DNA from: Cichorium intybus
Lineage: Eukaryota; Streptophyta; Magnoliopsida; Asterales; Asteraceae
Reading direction: 5' to 3'
Length of the DNA: 64,000 nucleotides
NCBI GenBank assembly: GCA_023525715.1
Contig: CM042011.1
Span: 57,346,854 to 57,410,853, forward strand
Below the pieces are notes generated by a model. The model was not told where the DNA came from, ran no database searches, and saw only the letters and a program-made list of their open reading frames with translations. Of this stretch, positions 23,201-36,791 are shown in pieces (position 1 is the stretch's first letter; each line of letters opens with the position of its first letter). Position numbers and translations under genes: made by a program.

Positions 23201-24793
23201 AAAGGAGATAACTGGCATTCTCAACCGGGGTCGTTCACCCTGAATCTTTATCCATTTTCCATCTGGTGATAATACTGTGATATTTTTATTTCTGCAATCC
23301 ACGTTAGCATAATTCGTTGCTAACCAATCCATCCCCACAATTACACCAAACTCATTGGTAGTCATCGGCTTCAAATCTATAGGGAAAACGGTCCCGTAGA
23401 TTTTAAGCTGACAACCTTCCAGATGTTCAGAAACCCAAACATATCGGCCGTCCGCTATAGCTACTTCTAGACTTTCATCCATCGGGGTTAAAGGTACATT
23501 CAGGCGTGGCAATAAAGATTCCGATACAAAACAGTGAGTAGCCCCCGGATCAAAAATAACATATACAGGTATGGAATTAAGAGTGAAGATACCTGTCACC
23601 ACATCTGTTTTCTCACGGGCTTCCTCCACCGTCATCTGAAAAGCTCGCGAGGCCACCGGTCGTCCTCTATTCTTCAGGTCTTCTTTCTTTCCCATTGGGT
23701 CATCTCTAGGTCTTTCACTGTATACCCCAGATTTCAGTTGGGGACAGTTCAGGCGAATATGATCCGTAGCCCCGCATTGGAAACACCTACGGTCCGCCCG
23801 ACAGTCCCGTATAGTATGACCCGTTTTTCCACAATTTCGGCAGATAAGCGACCCAGTATCGCTGCGACAACTGCCCGTGTGCCGTTTTCTACACTTTTCA
23901 CACCACTTCCCTTCATCTCTTTGGCCTTTTCCCCTTGACCCGGATTGTTGCGACTTTTTCTGAGGCGTCCAACCTTGGTCTTCCGCCTTTCTTTTTGTTT
24001 CAACGGCTTTCTTTTCGTCTTCTTGTCGCTTTAATTCGGTCTCCCTTTCTGTGGCTCGATCCACCACTTGCCGGAAAGTAGTTAGTTTTAACGGTTGCAT
24101 GATTTCTCTAATTCGGGTTGTCAACCCCCGAACATACTTGTCGATCTTTCTCTTTTCAGTATAAATGTGGTGTTCAGCAAATCTAGCTTTCTCCAGAAAG
24201 CTAAGAGTATATTCCTGAACTGATCGGGAACCCTGTTCCAGGTGCAAGAATTCATCCTCCAACTTCTGAATAGCTACTTCCGAGCAATATTCTTCATTGA
24301 ACTTTGTCTTGAATTGCTCCCAAGGTATCGATTGGGACGAATCAAGATCCAGTGATTTATAGTAGGTTTGCCACCAATGTAGTGCGCCACTTGTAAGTTG
24401 GTTCGTGGCAAATTCCACTTTATCATCATCCGCACACTTGCTTACTCGGAACACCTTCTCAATATGCATGATCCATTCCATGGCTTTGACTGGATCATCT
24501 GTCCCCGAGAATTCCTTTGGTTTACAACCAAGGAAGGATTTATACGTACACCCAACTTTCTTTATCGAAGTTTCCCCACCTTGAGTTTCCTTTACTGCCC
24601 GGGCACGACTTTCTCCCTGGCTTTCATCTTCTAGCTGCCTGTCATGAACACTTTTTGCAGCTTCTTCAGTAGGATCAGGATTGGCACTCGGATTAGGATT
24701 GCCACTCGAGTTAGGGTTGTTTGATAATGCTGGTATCATTTGCCTAACCACTTCTTCCACTATCGCCCGAATATCAGGTGGATTTTGTCCCAC
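20294..24793 (-). CDS. Ty3 Tekay gag-pol polyprotein with chromodomain
   Basis: Single 1499-residue frame that would make capsid and all enzymes for copying and inserting the element. In order: capsid domain (about 100-260); zinc knuckles CRNCGKTGHTIRDC (318-331) and CFQCGATDHIRLNC (337-350) for RNA binding; aspartic protease with FDPGATH (Asp415); reverse transcriptase with VFIDDILVYS (active Asp751, Asp752); RNase H (YSDAS Asp898, Glu935, Asp960); integrase with its zinc-binding HPG..K (His1092) and CLTC (Cys1122, Cys1125), and catalytic D1155, D1216, E1252 in D,D-35-E spacing; then a chromodomain (about 1451-1497, PEWILDRKTRQLR...W). The chromodomain, known to steer insertion toward marked chromatin, places it in the chromovirus Tekay/Del clade. 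No stop, frameshift or lost catalytic residue. The start lies about 250 nt after the primer site. DPG in place of DSG/DTG in the protease is common in this clade. Confidence 0.97.
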   Translation of the reverse strand: MGQNPPDIRAIVEEVVRQMIPALSNNPNSSGNPNPSANPDPTEEAAKSVHDRQLEDESQGESRARAVKETQGGETSIKKVGCTYKSFLGCKPKEFSGTDDPVKAMEWIMHIEKVFRVSKCADDDKVEFATNQLTSGALHWWQTYYKSLDLDSSQSIPWEQFKTKFNEEYCSEVAIQKLEDEFLHLEQGSRSVQEYTLSFLEKARFAEHHIYTEKRKIDKYVRGLTTRIREIMQPLKLTTFRQVVDRATERETELKRQEDEKKAVETKRKAEDQGWTPQKKSQQSGSRGKGQRDEGKWCEKCRKRHTGSCRSDTGSLICRNCGKTGHTIRDCRADRRCFQCGATDHIRLNCPQLKSGVYSERPRDDPMGKKEDLKNRGRPVASRAFQMTVEEAREKTDVVTGIFTLNSIPVYVIFDPGATHCFVSESLLPRLNVPLTPMDESLEVAIADGRYVWVSEHLEGCQLKIYGTVFPIDLKPMTTNEFGVIVGMDWLATNYANVDCRNKNITVLSPDGKWIKIQGERPRLRMPVISFAQARSCVSKGGMSYLAYVSVAQPIKVGVANVNVVNEFPDVFPDELPGLPPDRQVEFTIELVPGAAPVARAPYRLAPSEMVELRKQLEELLDRGFIRPSTSPWGAPILFVKKKDGSMRMCIDYRELNKITVKNKYPLPRIDDLFDQLQGASYFSKIDLRSGYHQLKIRESDIPKTAFRTRYGHYEFLVIPFGLTNAPAVFMDLMNRVCRPFLDTSVIVFIDDILVYSRSQTEHEVHLRQVLELLRREKLYAKFSKCDFWLREVQFLGHVINAEGVKVDPAKIEAVMKWEPPRSPTEIRSFLGLAGYYRRFVENFSSIAAPLTKLTKKGEKFTWAEKQQEAFQKLKQSLCEAPVLALPQSGEEYVIYSDASRIGLGCVLMQKGRVIAYASRQLKDAEKKYPVHDLELAVVVLALKLWRHYLYGVKFVIYTDHKSLKYLFDQKELNMRQQRWMDLLKDFDCEIQYHPGKANVVADALSRKEVPLQISSACMGVVSRLPELIRAAQEEACKSENVKSERMVGYLKHLEENAQKLKTFRGRVWVPKQGEARNSLLEDAHYSRYAVHPGSTKMYRTLKPMYWWPGMKRDIGRFVERCLTCLQVKSNHQKPYGEIQPLPIPEKKWDHITMDFVTKLPRTPRGYDSIWVIVDRLTKSAQFIPYKEKYRVDQLAKIYIDEVICRHGLPASIVSDRDSRFTSHFWQSLQKRLGTKILMSTAYHPQTDGQSERTIQTLEDMLRTCVIDFGGSWEDHLPLVEFAYNNSYHSSIQMAPYEALYGAPCRTPICWTEVGEKPLAGPEIVAQTEEKIKLIRKNLKVAQNRQKQYADRRVKPIEFQVGDMVMLKVSPWKGLIRFGKKGKLSPRFIGPFRISQRVGAVAYRLELPGELHGIHDVFHVSHLRKTLFDKSQHIPLAEIEVDEKLRYPEQPEWILDRKTRQLRNKKISMVKVLWRHHKGSDMTWETESEMREKYPQLFV

Positions 24794-25041
24794 CGGTTCC
24801 CGTGCTGGTGCTCTTCACCCCACAGAGCCGCGTGACCTAGCTGGTCCACTTCTTGCAGTTCCACGTGAATTCACACCAGTGGGATTGCTTCGTGTATTTC
24901 TCATACTTCACAATTTCAGCAAACCGTTAGATTACATATATAATGACAATCTTATATACATCTAACAGTCCATTTATCTGTTCTTCTCTCAAGGTTTAAG
25001 TCCAGGAATCTAGTCTAAGACACCTAGTTCACTTAAACCAC

Positions 25042-25054
25042 GGCTCTGATACCA
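25042..25054 (-). other. primer-binding site, initiator tRNA-Met
   Basis: Minus strand TGGTATCAGAGCC, three bases from the 5' LTR. Confidence 0.95.
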
Positions 25055-25057
25055 ACT

Positions 25058-26964
25058 TGTAACACCCGACTTAATTAACCAAAAACACCCCAAAAATTTT
25101 TCATTTTTCAAACCAAATATTATACAAATTAAACATAATAAGGGGTATTAGTTAATATAATTCGAGTACAAGTGTATCACGAAGTACAATACATTAAATA
25201 TTATACATTCTTCAAGCCGGGTATTACTTCAATACTAAGTCCTCAGTCACGGACTTTATCTTTTCCCTTCGCGGGATCACGCTCACCTGCAGGGACATAT
25301 CACATAAACTGTGAGCTATAAAGCCCAGTGAGTAATCAAATCAAATACTACATGTATAAGAATAAAATTCTCTATACAAAGTCAAATATGTAATTTCATA
25401 CAATACAAAATCAAACATGGCTCACGGGAAAATCCCGCTGTTGCCTAGACTCACGGCTGGTTCCGGTCTTGTCTATATAAGTTTAAATATGGCTCACGGG
25501 TTAGCCCGCTGTTGCCTAGACTCACGGCTGGTTCCGGTCTTGTCTATTTATTTTTATTGACTCACGGCTGGTTCCGGTCTTGTCAATAAAGATTTGACTC
25601 ACAGCTCCGTTCTTGTCTATTAAAGACTCACGGCTTATCTGGTATTGTCATATCAAATCAAATATCTGTCATTTTTCGTCCCCAAAACTATTTTCAATCC
25701 GCAGCTGCTCAACAATCATATATCACATCAAATACGAGTGAGATTACTCACCTGAAGGTTTGCTACAACTAGCTCTTAGCGGTTCTTGCCTTTCGATGTG
25801 TTTCGTAAGATTTTGTCCCGTACCTATAATTCCATTATTTCATAATGATTATAGGTTAATATACCATTTCAATTAACTCTAATACACTATAGTTCAATAC
25901 AATATCATTATAAATAATGCCTAGTTAATAAACTTTCCGTTTACTAACTTTATGTGAATTTTACTATTCACCGAGGCATTCGGATCGGTCTACAGTGCCC
26001 CCGAGGGGTCGAAAACTCGATATGAAAATTTTCCCAAACTTTTTAGACCATAACGAGCCTATGGTTCAAATTTGAGCTAAATCGGACAAGCCAAGCAAAA
26101 GTTAGCGTTTTTGATCCCCTGCCTGGCCTCTGATCATTGGGCGCACTGCGCCAAGGGGAGGGCGCACTGCGCCTGGGCGCACCCCGCCTGGCTTTGGGGC
26201 GCACTGCGCCTAGCGGCAGTGCAGACCCCCTGTCCAGTCGCGATTTATGCACTGTAGCTTGCAGATTTGGTCCATTAAGTACTTATTTCTGTTCTTAATC
26301 ACCTGGGGTTTGTTCCTAGGCTAAAACCTTACATATTAACAAGGTTTTTAACCATCAAAACACCCTCAATCAATCACACAAAGAATTAGGGTTCTTATTT
26401 CTAACAACCCCAAATCTTCAATTTCATCAAATATAACATCCTACTTCCATTTGGTTGAGTTAAGCTCTTACTAGCATGACTAAATGGAAGTATCTAACCA
26501 TTTTAACCACACAATTTTAGCTGCAAATGCAGTTTTTGAGTTCTACAAAACCCTCAAGAACAAACAATCAAGACTTGGAATATTTACCTCAAAAATCTTC
26601 CAATTATACCCTTTTGAACACTATAATCAAACTTGCAAATTCCAAGCCTTCAAGAACTTCAATTCCAATGCAGAAAATCAGCTCCAAGTCTCTCCCGTAA
26701 CTCCCAAAATTCTGCACAAGTGTTTCTTTTATACCTCCCCATTTTACATTTTTGGTCCTTGAAGTTCTAAGTCTTAAACTTTTGCCACAATTAACACAAT
26801 TTATGACTAGAATCACATTTTTATAACATTTTAAGTCCAAGACTCAAAATATTATTACCAAACAAGTCCTTTTCTGTCCAAATGACCAAATTACCCTTTT
26901 GAGGTAAAATGACCATTTTGCCCTTTTTATTATAATTTTATAATAAACATGTTTCGGCGTTACA
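25058..26964 (-). repeat. 5' LTR of Tekay element
   Basis: 1907 bp, TG at 25058, CA at 26963-26964. Minus-strand TATA at 26726-26735 would drive the genomic transcript. Confidence 0.97.
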
Positions 26965-26969
26965 GTATA

Positions 26970-29784
26970 CTTGAGGTCCAACTTGCCCCTAAAGCGATAC
27001 CTTAACGACAAAACTCTAACATGTACACTTAGATCCTAACGCTGCCTATATTCATGATTCTTCTTCCGACTCAAAACAGTCTGCAATCTCTTCCTGAACA
27101 CAACAAAAGTCCTGACACCTTCTCCCGCATGACTTCTTACACAAGACACCATCGCTCGCGTGCTAACCATTGTCATAAAATAACTCTACTAACGTTGCAT
27201 AGAAAATCGCAGTTCCCACCAAGCTAAGAACATAATCCCGAAGAAACTCCTTCAAGCGTCCACATTGATCTCTCGATCCGGCCATCCATCTAGGGGTGAT
27301 ACACAATACTGAAACAAACTTGAGTGTCGAAAACTTTATGAAACCTTCTCCCAAACTCCTAGGTGAACTGAACCTCCCTATCTGACATCACCCATCCGGA
27401 GTACCATATCGGGGTACCTCCTCCCGAGCCTTAACATCATCCACTCTTCATTGACAAGGTCACTATAATAGACCTAAAGTGACCACTCATGCTCCATCGG
27501 TCTACAACATCCTAGATGGTAACAACAGGCTAAGGGGTTCCCTAGTACTTACATGATAAATCCACATAGACATGCTTCAAAATTCCACCTCAAAATCTTC
27601 GGAGACCAAATTTTGCTATAAGCCTGTTGGTGATTGGCCTTGACCTTCTCGCCGATCGAACATCTCTCCACATAACCATCCACACTTCCTTACCGGCCAG
27701 ATCACCAATAATCCTCTCAAATATCTTACACAGCCATGTCACCCCTAGGCAAATGGAAAACTTGACACAAATACTTCGTACATTACCTCTCAAAGAGCCT
27801 CACCCGTCTTCGATATCCAAAATCAACCAAAATGAGTTAGCCAACCTCTGCTAACCCCACCCCACTACCTTCATTTACCCCAACTATCTCCCCTTAAGGC
27901 GTTCCTTTTCACAGCTTCCCATCTAAACCCTTGTTTTGAATATGATCCGCCCTTGGATTTCATACTTACCAGCTAAGCAGCCATCAGCGAAACTAAGATA
28001 GTCTTCACCTCAAATAAATCTAGCACATGTGATCGTGGAGAAGTCTACAATCATCTCCCATCCCACTGAACAATCTAAGGGTACTAATCCTCAAGCACCC
28101 GAATAACCATTATCTCCTCCAATACGGAAATCATCCGCTCCAAAACTAGTCTGACCAATCAGACCACTATAACCGTATCTCGTACTCGTGGGAACACAGC
28201 GCAGTATCGCTACAATAAACCTCGACACTCCCGACCAGCACAAAGTACTCACCGGAACACAACATAGTACCACCTCAACAGAGCATAGTACACTCCACCC
28301 GGTCAACACTCTTATCTCACACCGAGGCACGATGCGACACAACCGCGAACAGGGCACAGTACTGCGGTACCCATGTGAGATACCAATCCTTCAAGTCGTC
28401 GAAACCTCCCTCGGTTACTATACCTCTAAGTCCTATTCGTTCCTAACCAACACTTTTCCTCATTCCTACAATCCCTTATATATTCCGAATAACATGACCC
28501 TTGTCAAGTCTTGATGTTGTCGCTGCTTAATATGTTGCTTCCCTGCTGATCCTTCCCGATTGATACACAATTTCTCCAAAACGTTTTCTTAAAACCTCGC
28601 TTCGACCCCCTTCTAACTTCCGTCCATCCTTTCTTGCCTTGGAAGGCTTCTCGCCTCGCGATCCTTTCCTCCTTTTTAAACTATTGGCTAGTGCTCCTAA
28701 GACGAGCTGTCATATATTATCGATCCCTTAATTCGAAGACTCCTAACGCACATGTATCACTCTTGTTGAAGCCTAAAGCAGATTCCCGGTCTCTAAATAT
28801 CCCTCTGTGTCAATCCTTCTAAGTATCAGTCATTGCAAGCAGAACCTTGTATCCCGAGTCACCATAGCTTTCGCATTCTTGTGGTTGAACCAACAGGTCG
28901 CGCCGTCTCCTCAGTCTGGCGTCTCACCTTCCATGTTCTGCCCTATTTATACCAAAACTGGAATCTCTCGCTCCTACTGCTGTCAAGGTCTTGAATCGAA
29001 ACGGAAAGACAATCGTCCCACGTTCTCCACACCTTAACGGGAATAGTCAAAACTCCTAAGGAGGTGACCATGCTTTCCTAGCATGGCCAAGATCGTTGCC
29101 TCTTCACAATGTATACAATCTACCAATCAAGAACTTTTGCTAACACCGTCGGGTCGCCTCACGGACGCATAGTCGTACGCAATCAAGAATAAGATAGACA
29201 TTTGAATAAATGATCTTATCCTAAAGTCACAAACAAACAAGGAATAGCCAGTAAGGCCAGACCAGGAATTCTTAGGCTATCTTACCCTAATTGTATATAA
29301 CCTAATAGAATTCACTAAGCAACCTAACAGTGTTAGCATAGATTCTAATGCAGCATATAGTAACATATAACATGTAGTAAGGCATCCTAATCCAAGCAAT
29401 TCTAGCATGCGTTTTCTGACTAGGTTCTATGCCTACTTTCTAGATAACACATATCATCACATAGCACAAACTTGGCATGGGTAATTGGGAATCACAAAAC
29501 TTACTTGAGCTCGGTTGACGGTTTGCATCGTATCTCATTCTTTTTGAAACCCATTATCCGTTAAAAATCATAAGTCAGGTGTGCATACCATGTTTCAAAC
29601 CCCCAAAGAATAATCAAACAAGAATATGCAATGGAATCTTCCACATGTTATTCGACCCAATTACTTCGAAATTTTATAAAGAAAAAACTTATTTTCTTAA
29701 CGAAAAATTCTCAGCCCTAAGTTTGAGTTTGGATTCCCAATATAGTTCATCCAAATCCCTCAAACCAAGGCTCTGATACCAACT
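26970..29784 (-). pseudogene. decayed Ty3 pol (integrase recognisable)
   Basis: Old element into which the Tekay copy inserted. Two integrase stretches survive on the minus strand. 27163-27354 reads ...CITPRWMAGSRDQCGRLKEF..., aligning with the HPQTDGQSER...LEDMLR core region, with the motif itself ruined. 27590-27793 reads ...VTWLCKIFERIIGDLAGKEVW..., aligning with the zinc region ...TKMY..L...YWWPGMK.D.... Everything toward 29784 is frameshifted. Only about 2.2 kb separates the integrase zinc region from the primer site (about 3.5 kb in the intact element), so there are internal deletions. A tRNA-Met primer site closes it at 29769-29781. Confidence 0.6.
29769..29781 (-). other. primer-binding site, initiator tRNA-Met
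   Basis: Intact minus-strand TGGTATCAGAGCC, three bases from an LTR start (TGTAACGCCCC at 29785), the same layout as the young Tekay element. Confidence 0.85.
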
Positions 29785-29988
29785 TGTAACGCCCCAATTT
29801 TCAACCAAAATTTTTCTTTAAAAATATAAGTAAAAACACAAATAATCTTATTAGAATGTTAAAACGATGTTCATCAAAACATATTATCAGAGTATATTCG
29901 TTCCATAATTATAAAAATCTCATTTAATAAAATAACTGCAAATCATAAATATGTGATGCACCGCCGTCACACCGAGCTCACCCCTTTA
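29785..29988 (-). repeat. truncated Ty3 LTR
   Basis: Begins TGTAACGCCCC directly after the primer site, and runs about 200 bp to a GCACCGCCGTCACACCGAGCTCACC block. It is then cut off by copia integrase sequence. It does not resemble the old LTR at 15978, so the two are not obviously a pair. Confidence 0.55.
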
Positions 29989-31119
29989 TTAGTTAGCAGC
30001 AGTGTAAGAAGTGTTTGGACAGCAAAGGCATCCAAAGACTCGTACGTGATCATAGGTTGGAAATAAACTGGATAGAACCTCAAATGGGGTTTTATATAGA
30101 GGTGACAAAAACTGACACGACACAACAACCCGACTCGAAATAAACGGGTTTGGGTACGATATTTCAACCCATTTAATTAAACGGGTTGACACAACACGAC
30201 ACAAAAATTAAACAGGTAAGGTCAGGGTTGAAACTTTCAACTCGTCAATGACTCGAAAATGACCCATTTATTTATATTCAAGTTTTTTTAATTCTTACGT
30301 AAACTGGACAAGTCAAAAACCAAAAGCATATTTAACGGAAAAACTTCAGGTTGGTGTGTTTTATAGTGTGGGACTGCTTAGCTTAGCCATCTAGGTCATG
30401 AATTCATTTTCACTTTTTTTCATTTTTCACTCATACTCCACAGTCTTACTCGACCTCTCCCTCTCACTGCTCTTCGCAACCTCGTCATTTCGTCTCCCCG
30501 ACTCCTAATGCTTTAACGTTGCTATCTAAACTTAGTTTGAATTTTCTCCTTAACTTCTACTCCTAGTTTTTCATGTTTTCCTTTTCACCTCCTAAACTCC
30601 TACTCTTTCAACCTACTTAGTTTTTCAACTCGAAAAGTGACATGTATATTTACAACGTCTAAACCCCAAACCCGAAACTCGAAACAAACTTGACACAAAA
30701 ATAAACGGGTTGATACGACACGACACGACGATTAAACGGGTTGGGTTAGGGTCGAGCACTTTCAACCCGTTTAATGTTTTGACATGACACAGAATGACAC
30801 AACACGACACGTTTGCCAGGTCTAGTTTTATACAACCAGAGTGGTAGTGGGAAGAAGATTGAGTGTATGGACCATTCTAAGGAGAGCTTCACATAGGGGA
30901 AGAGAAGTTTGGCAAAGATAAGTGCAAAGAATGTTGTTTATCGTATGGATTGGGCATTCAACTTTTCCAATTTGTTGAGATGTGCATGGACAAGAAAAAC
31001 GAATTTTAATACCATCTGAGTGAAGATAAGATCAGAAAAAAAATGCATGCGGGAATATATGACATGATGTCGAGCCCTAGAAGGTGTGACTCGATACCAT
31101 GTTGATCGGTGAAAGTAAC
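29989..31119 (-). pseudogene. Ty1/copia integrase remnant split by a MITE
   Basis: Minus-strand integrase pieces on both sides of the MITE at 30097-30824. 31030-30833 reads FSCPCTSQQIGKVE, then HTINNILCTYL, then LLPTTTL (family form FSCPYTSQQNGKAER..RTINN..RTLL...LLP.TT.), and 30088-29989 reads PFEVL, then TYDHVRVFGCLCCPNTS. The catalytic Glu of QQNGKAE is kept, but stops are present and gag, protease and most of pol are deleted: the integrase begins within about 80 nt of a primer-site-like ATGGTATCGAGTC (31089-31101). Confidence 0.8.
30097..30824. mobile_element. hAT-type MITE
   Basis: 728 bp, ends TAGAGGTGACAAA and (other strand) TAGACCTGGCAAA. Perfect 8-bp target duplication GTTTTATA at 30089-30096 and 30825-30832. 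Interior rich in GACACGACAC and AAACGGGTTG words near both ends. Non-coding. It interrupts the copia integrase remnant. Confidence 0.88.
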
Positions 31120-31230
31120 TGTTAAGATTAATTTGTTTTGTATTTCATGCTATAAATAACACATAGATTTATATAAGGAATCCTAGACTATACAATATGT
31201 ACAAAATGAAACAAGTTACAACATTTAACA
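31120..31230 (-). repeat. short copia LTR
   Basis: 111 bp, on the minus strand TGTTAAATGTTG...TTAATCTTAACA, with a TATATAAAT box inside. A primer-like TGGTATCGAG lies about 20 nt downstream. Fits the very short LTRs of Ale/Retrofit-type copia elements. No second LTR or target duplication found. Confidence 0.5.
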
Positions 31231-32710
31231 TTAATGACTTGTTTCATTTTGAGTAGGTCCTATAGCTATGAATCATTATGCCGTTTTTTGTCCCATCCAT
31301 TTTATTTTCCTCGTCAATTTGTATCCCCACGCAACAAGAAGACGAGGTCCCCATGGAACGGGTCTACATCGAGGCTTGTCGGTGATCAGAGCACATGAGA
31401 AGGGAAAATTCAGCGTTGTAGATTCATGGAACTATTGCAACTTTGTCTTGTTATTCAAATTAATGACATTGACATCGTCGTAAATACCTTCGATGGTTCT
31501 GGAGATGTGGACCTTTGCATTATCTCTAAAAATCTCATCTTGATAGTATGCCGACATGGTCCTCGACTCCTCGACAATATTCCAAAGAGCCAATTCCATG
31601 GAACTTGGGGAGTTGCCCAGTTGCAGATGGCCGCGTATTATTAACGACTATACACTCCTTTTACTCAACGTAGTAATGTAAATTTGTACTCATATATTGT
31701 TAAAATTAAAACAATTTTTATTAAATATGGTCAAAACATGGTAAATATACATGTCAAAACCGATCGATTTGGTTAACCGTCAATGTTTCTGTCTTTTTTT
31801 TAATTTAATAATAATTTGTTGCGTTAGATATAATATAAAAAAGTTAGAAATAACAATTAATTTAAAAACAAAAATTGAAATTGAAAGCATTTGGATATAT
31901 TTTTTAAATAATATTTGTTCCGCTAGACGAGCTCACATTTATAATATTTTTTTCCTTTTATATTCTAAAAAACCCTTCATTTTTAGTAATACCCGTCAAC
32001 GCTTCTGTTTTTTTTTTCAACTTCATAATAATTGGTGTATTATATATAACATCAAAAAAAAAATTTATATTAGGATAATGGTTTAATGTCTTAAATAAAA
32101 CAAAACAGAAAATTGTAAGCACCTGAATATATTTTCAGATAATATATTCCGTTAGACGATGCACATGTTTCATTATTGTTAAGTTTTTACATTCTGAAAA
32201 ACCCTTGATTTTTACTACTAATACCATTGGTGCCACTAAATACAATACATGGTTGGGATTTATCGCATTATTTTGTCAGTTAAGTCTTCATCAACATCCA
32301 ATGTTAAGAATATATATTATATAGGGTTACGTGCAATATCGTTTCGTGAGGTCTTTCTCATATAAGATCTTCTTTCCCGTTAGTAATTCTAATGTGTGAT
32401 GATAATATCTCCAAACGTCTTTGTTGAGCTTATTTACAGAAAGTGATTGGGATCAATGTTACTTACAAGATGGGTGGTCCATAATATTGTCAAACCAGTT
32501 GGTTATTTAATTTTGGATAATAATAACAGACGGCGATCTTGATTGATTTATAATCGAGTCGATCTTTAAATTTCATTTTTTGAAACGACTCAATTTTAAA
32601 TAATTTGTTTATGACATAAATCGGAGACTTTTGGAATTCTATAGAAAATAGTGATTAATTAGATCAACCAACCATTTTTAACCAGAGATAAAAAATTTAG
32701 TAATTTGATT
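31231..32710. other. nothing recognised
   Basis: 31231-31660 is less AT-rich and has frames of 60-70 codons on both strands, none with a motif I know. 31680-32700 is AT-rich, with a degenerate ~180-bp repeat (CGTCAAyGyTTCTGTyTTTTTTT...ATAATTkGT at 31778 and 31996, and similar text near 32150). Confidence 0.45.
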
Positions 32711-32718
32711 GAAATCGT

Positions 32719-33298
32719 TAGGGGTGTTCAAAATATCCGAAAACTTAAAAAACCAAACCGAAAATCCGAAATCCGATTTATAGGTTAATCAAACCGGATT
32801 TTTTATATTTTCCGGTTCGGTTAACCGAACCACTAAAATTGTCGGTTTTTCGGTTCGGTTATGGTTCATGTTTTATACTATGGATGGTTAATTAACCGAA
32901 AATCCAAATTTTTTTATTGTCTTAATACAATAATATTTGATCCAATATAAAATGCCCAAATTATAGAGATTATTGAAGTGTAAAACTATAAGACAATTAT
33001 ATTATTTACTTTTGTAGTTATTTTTTATGATATTTGTTTGAACTATAAACTTATATTTTTCATCCTGAATGACTGTTGTTATTTTGGATATTAATTATGG
33101 AGTTTTTTGGTTTTGAAACATGTTTTTTAATTCAAAGACGATTAATCGGTTAACCACAGAACCTAACCGGAAAATAAGTTAACCGAAAGGTGGTTAACCA
33201 AGTTTTTCTGTTTAGGTTCAGAATTTAATTAATCGATCGTTTCGATTAACTTTTCGAAATATAATTTTGGATCAGTCAACCATCCATGAACAACCTTA
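32719..33298. mobile_element. hAT-type MITE
   Basis: 580 bp, ends TAGGGGTGTTCAAAA and (other strand) TAAGGTTGTTCATGG. Target duplication GAAATCGT (32711-32718) and AAAATCGT (33299-33306), 7 of 8. Interior rich in CGGTTCGGTTAACCGAA words. Non-coding. Confidence 0.82.
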
Positions 33299-33306
33299 AA
33301 AATCGT

Positions 33307-36791
<3,485 letters not shown>

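Larger units (their letters stand above)
18351..26964 (-). mobile_element. young Ty3 chromovirus, Tekay type
   Basis: Complete 8614-bp LTR retrotransposon on the minus strand. Target duplication GTATA at 18346-18350 and 26965-26969. The LTRs are 1907 bp each and differ at three positions (A/T near 18422, G/C near 18589, G/T near 19525). It has a tRNA-iMet primer site, a polypurine tract and one uninterrupted gag-pol frame ending in a chromodomain. Three differences in 1907 bp, with the commonly used 1.3e-8 per site per year, would put insertion near 60,000 years ago. It is nested in older Ty3 debris and looks potentially autonomous. Confidence 0.97.

Noticed and set aside
20416..24965. Plus-strand frames of 60-134 codons inside the Tekay gag-pol gene
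   Set aside because: Antisense shadows of a strong minus-strand coding region with clear domains.
25042..25054. tRNA-Met-like 13-mers here and at 14748 and 29769
   Set aside because: Only the primer-binding complement is present; no tRNA cloverleaf.
15978..29988. Pairing the old LTR at 15978-17959 with the LTR piece at 29785-29988 as one element
   Set aside because: Their starts are not similar beyond the generic TGTAACRCCC, so I kept them as separate debris.
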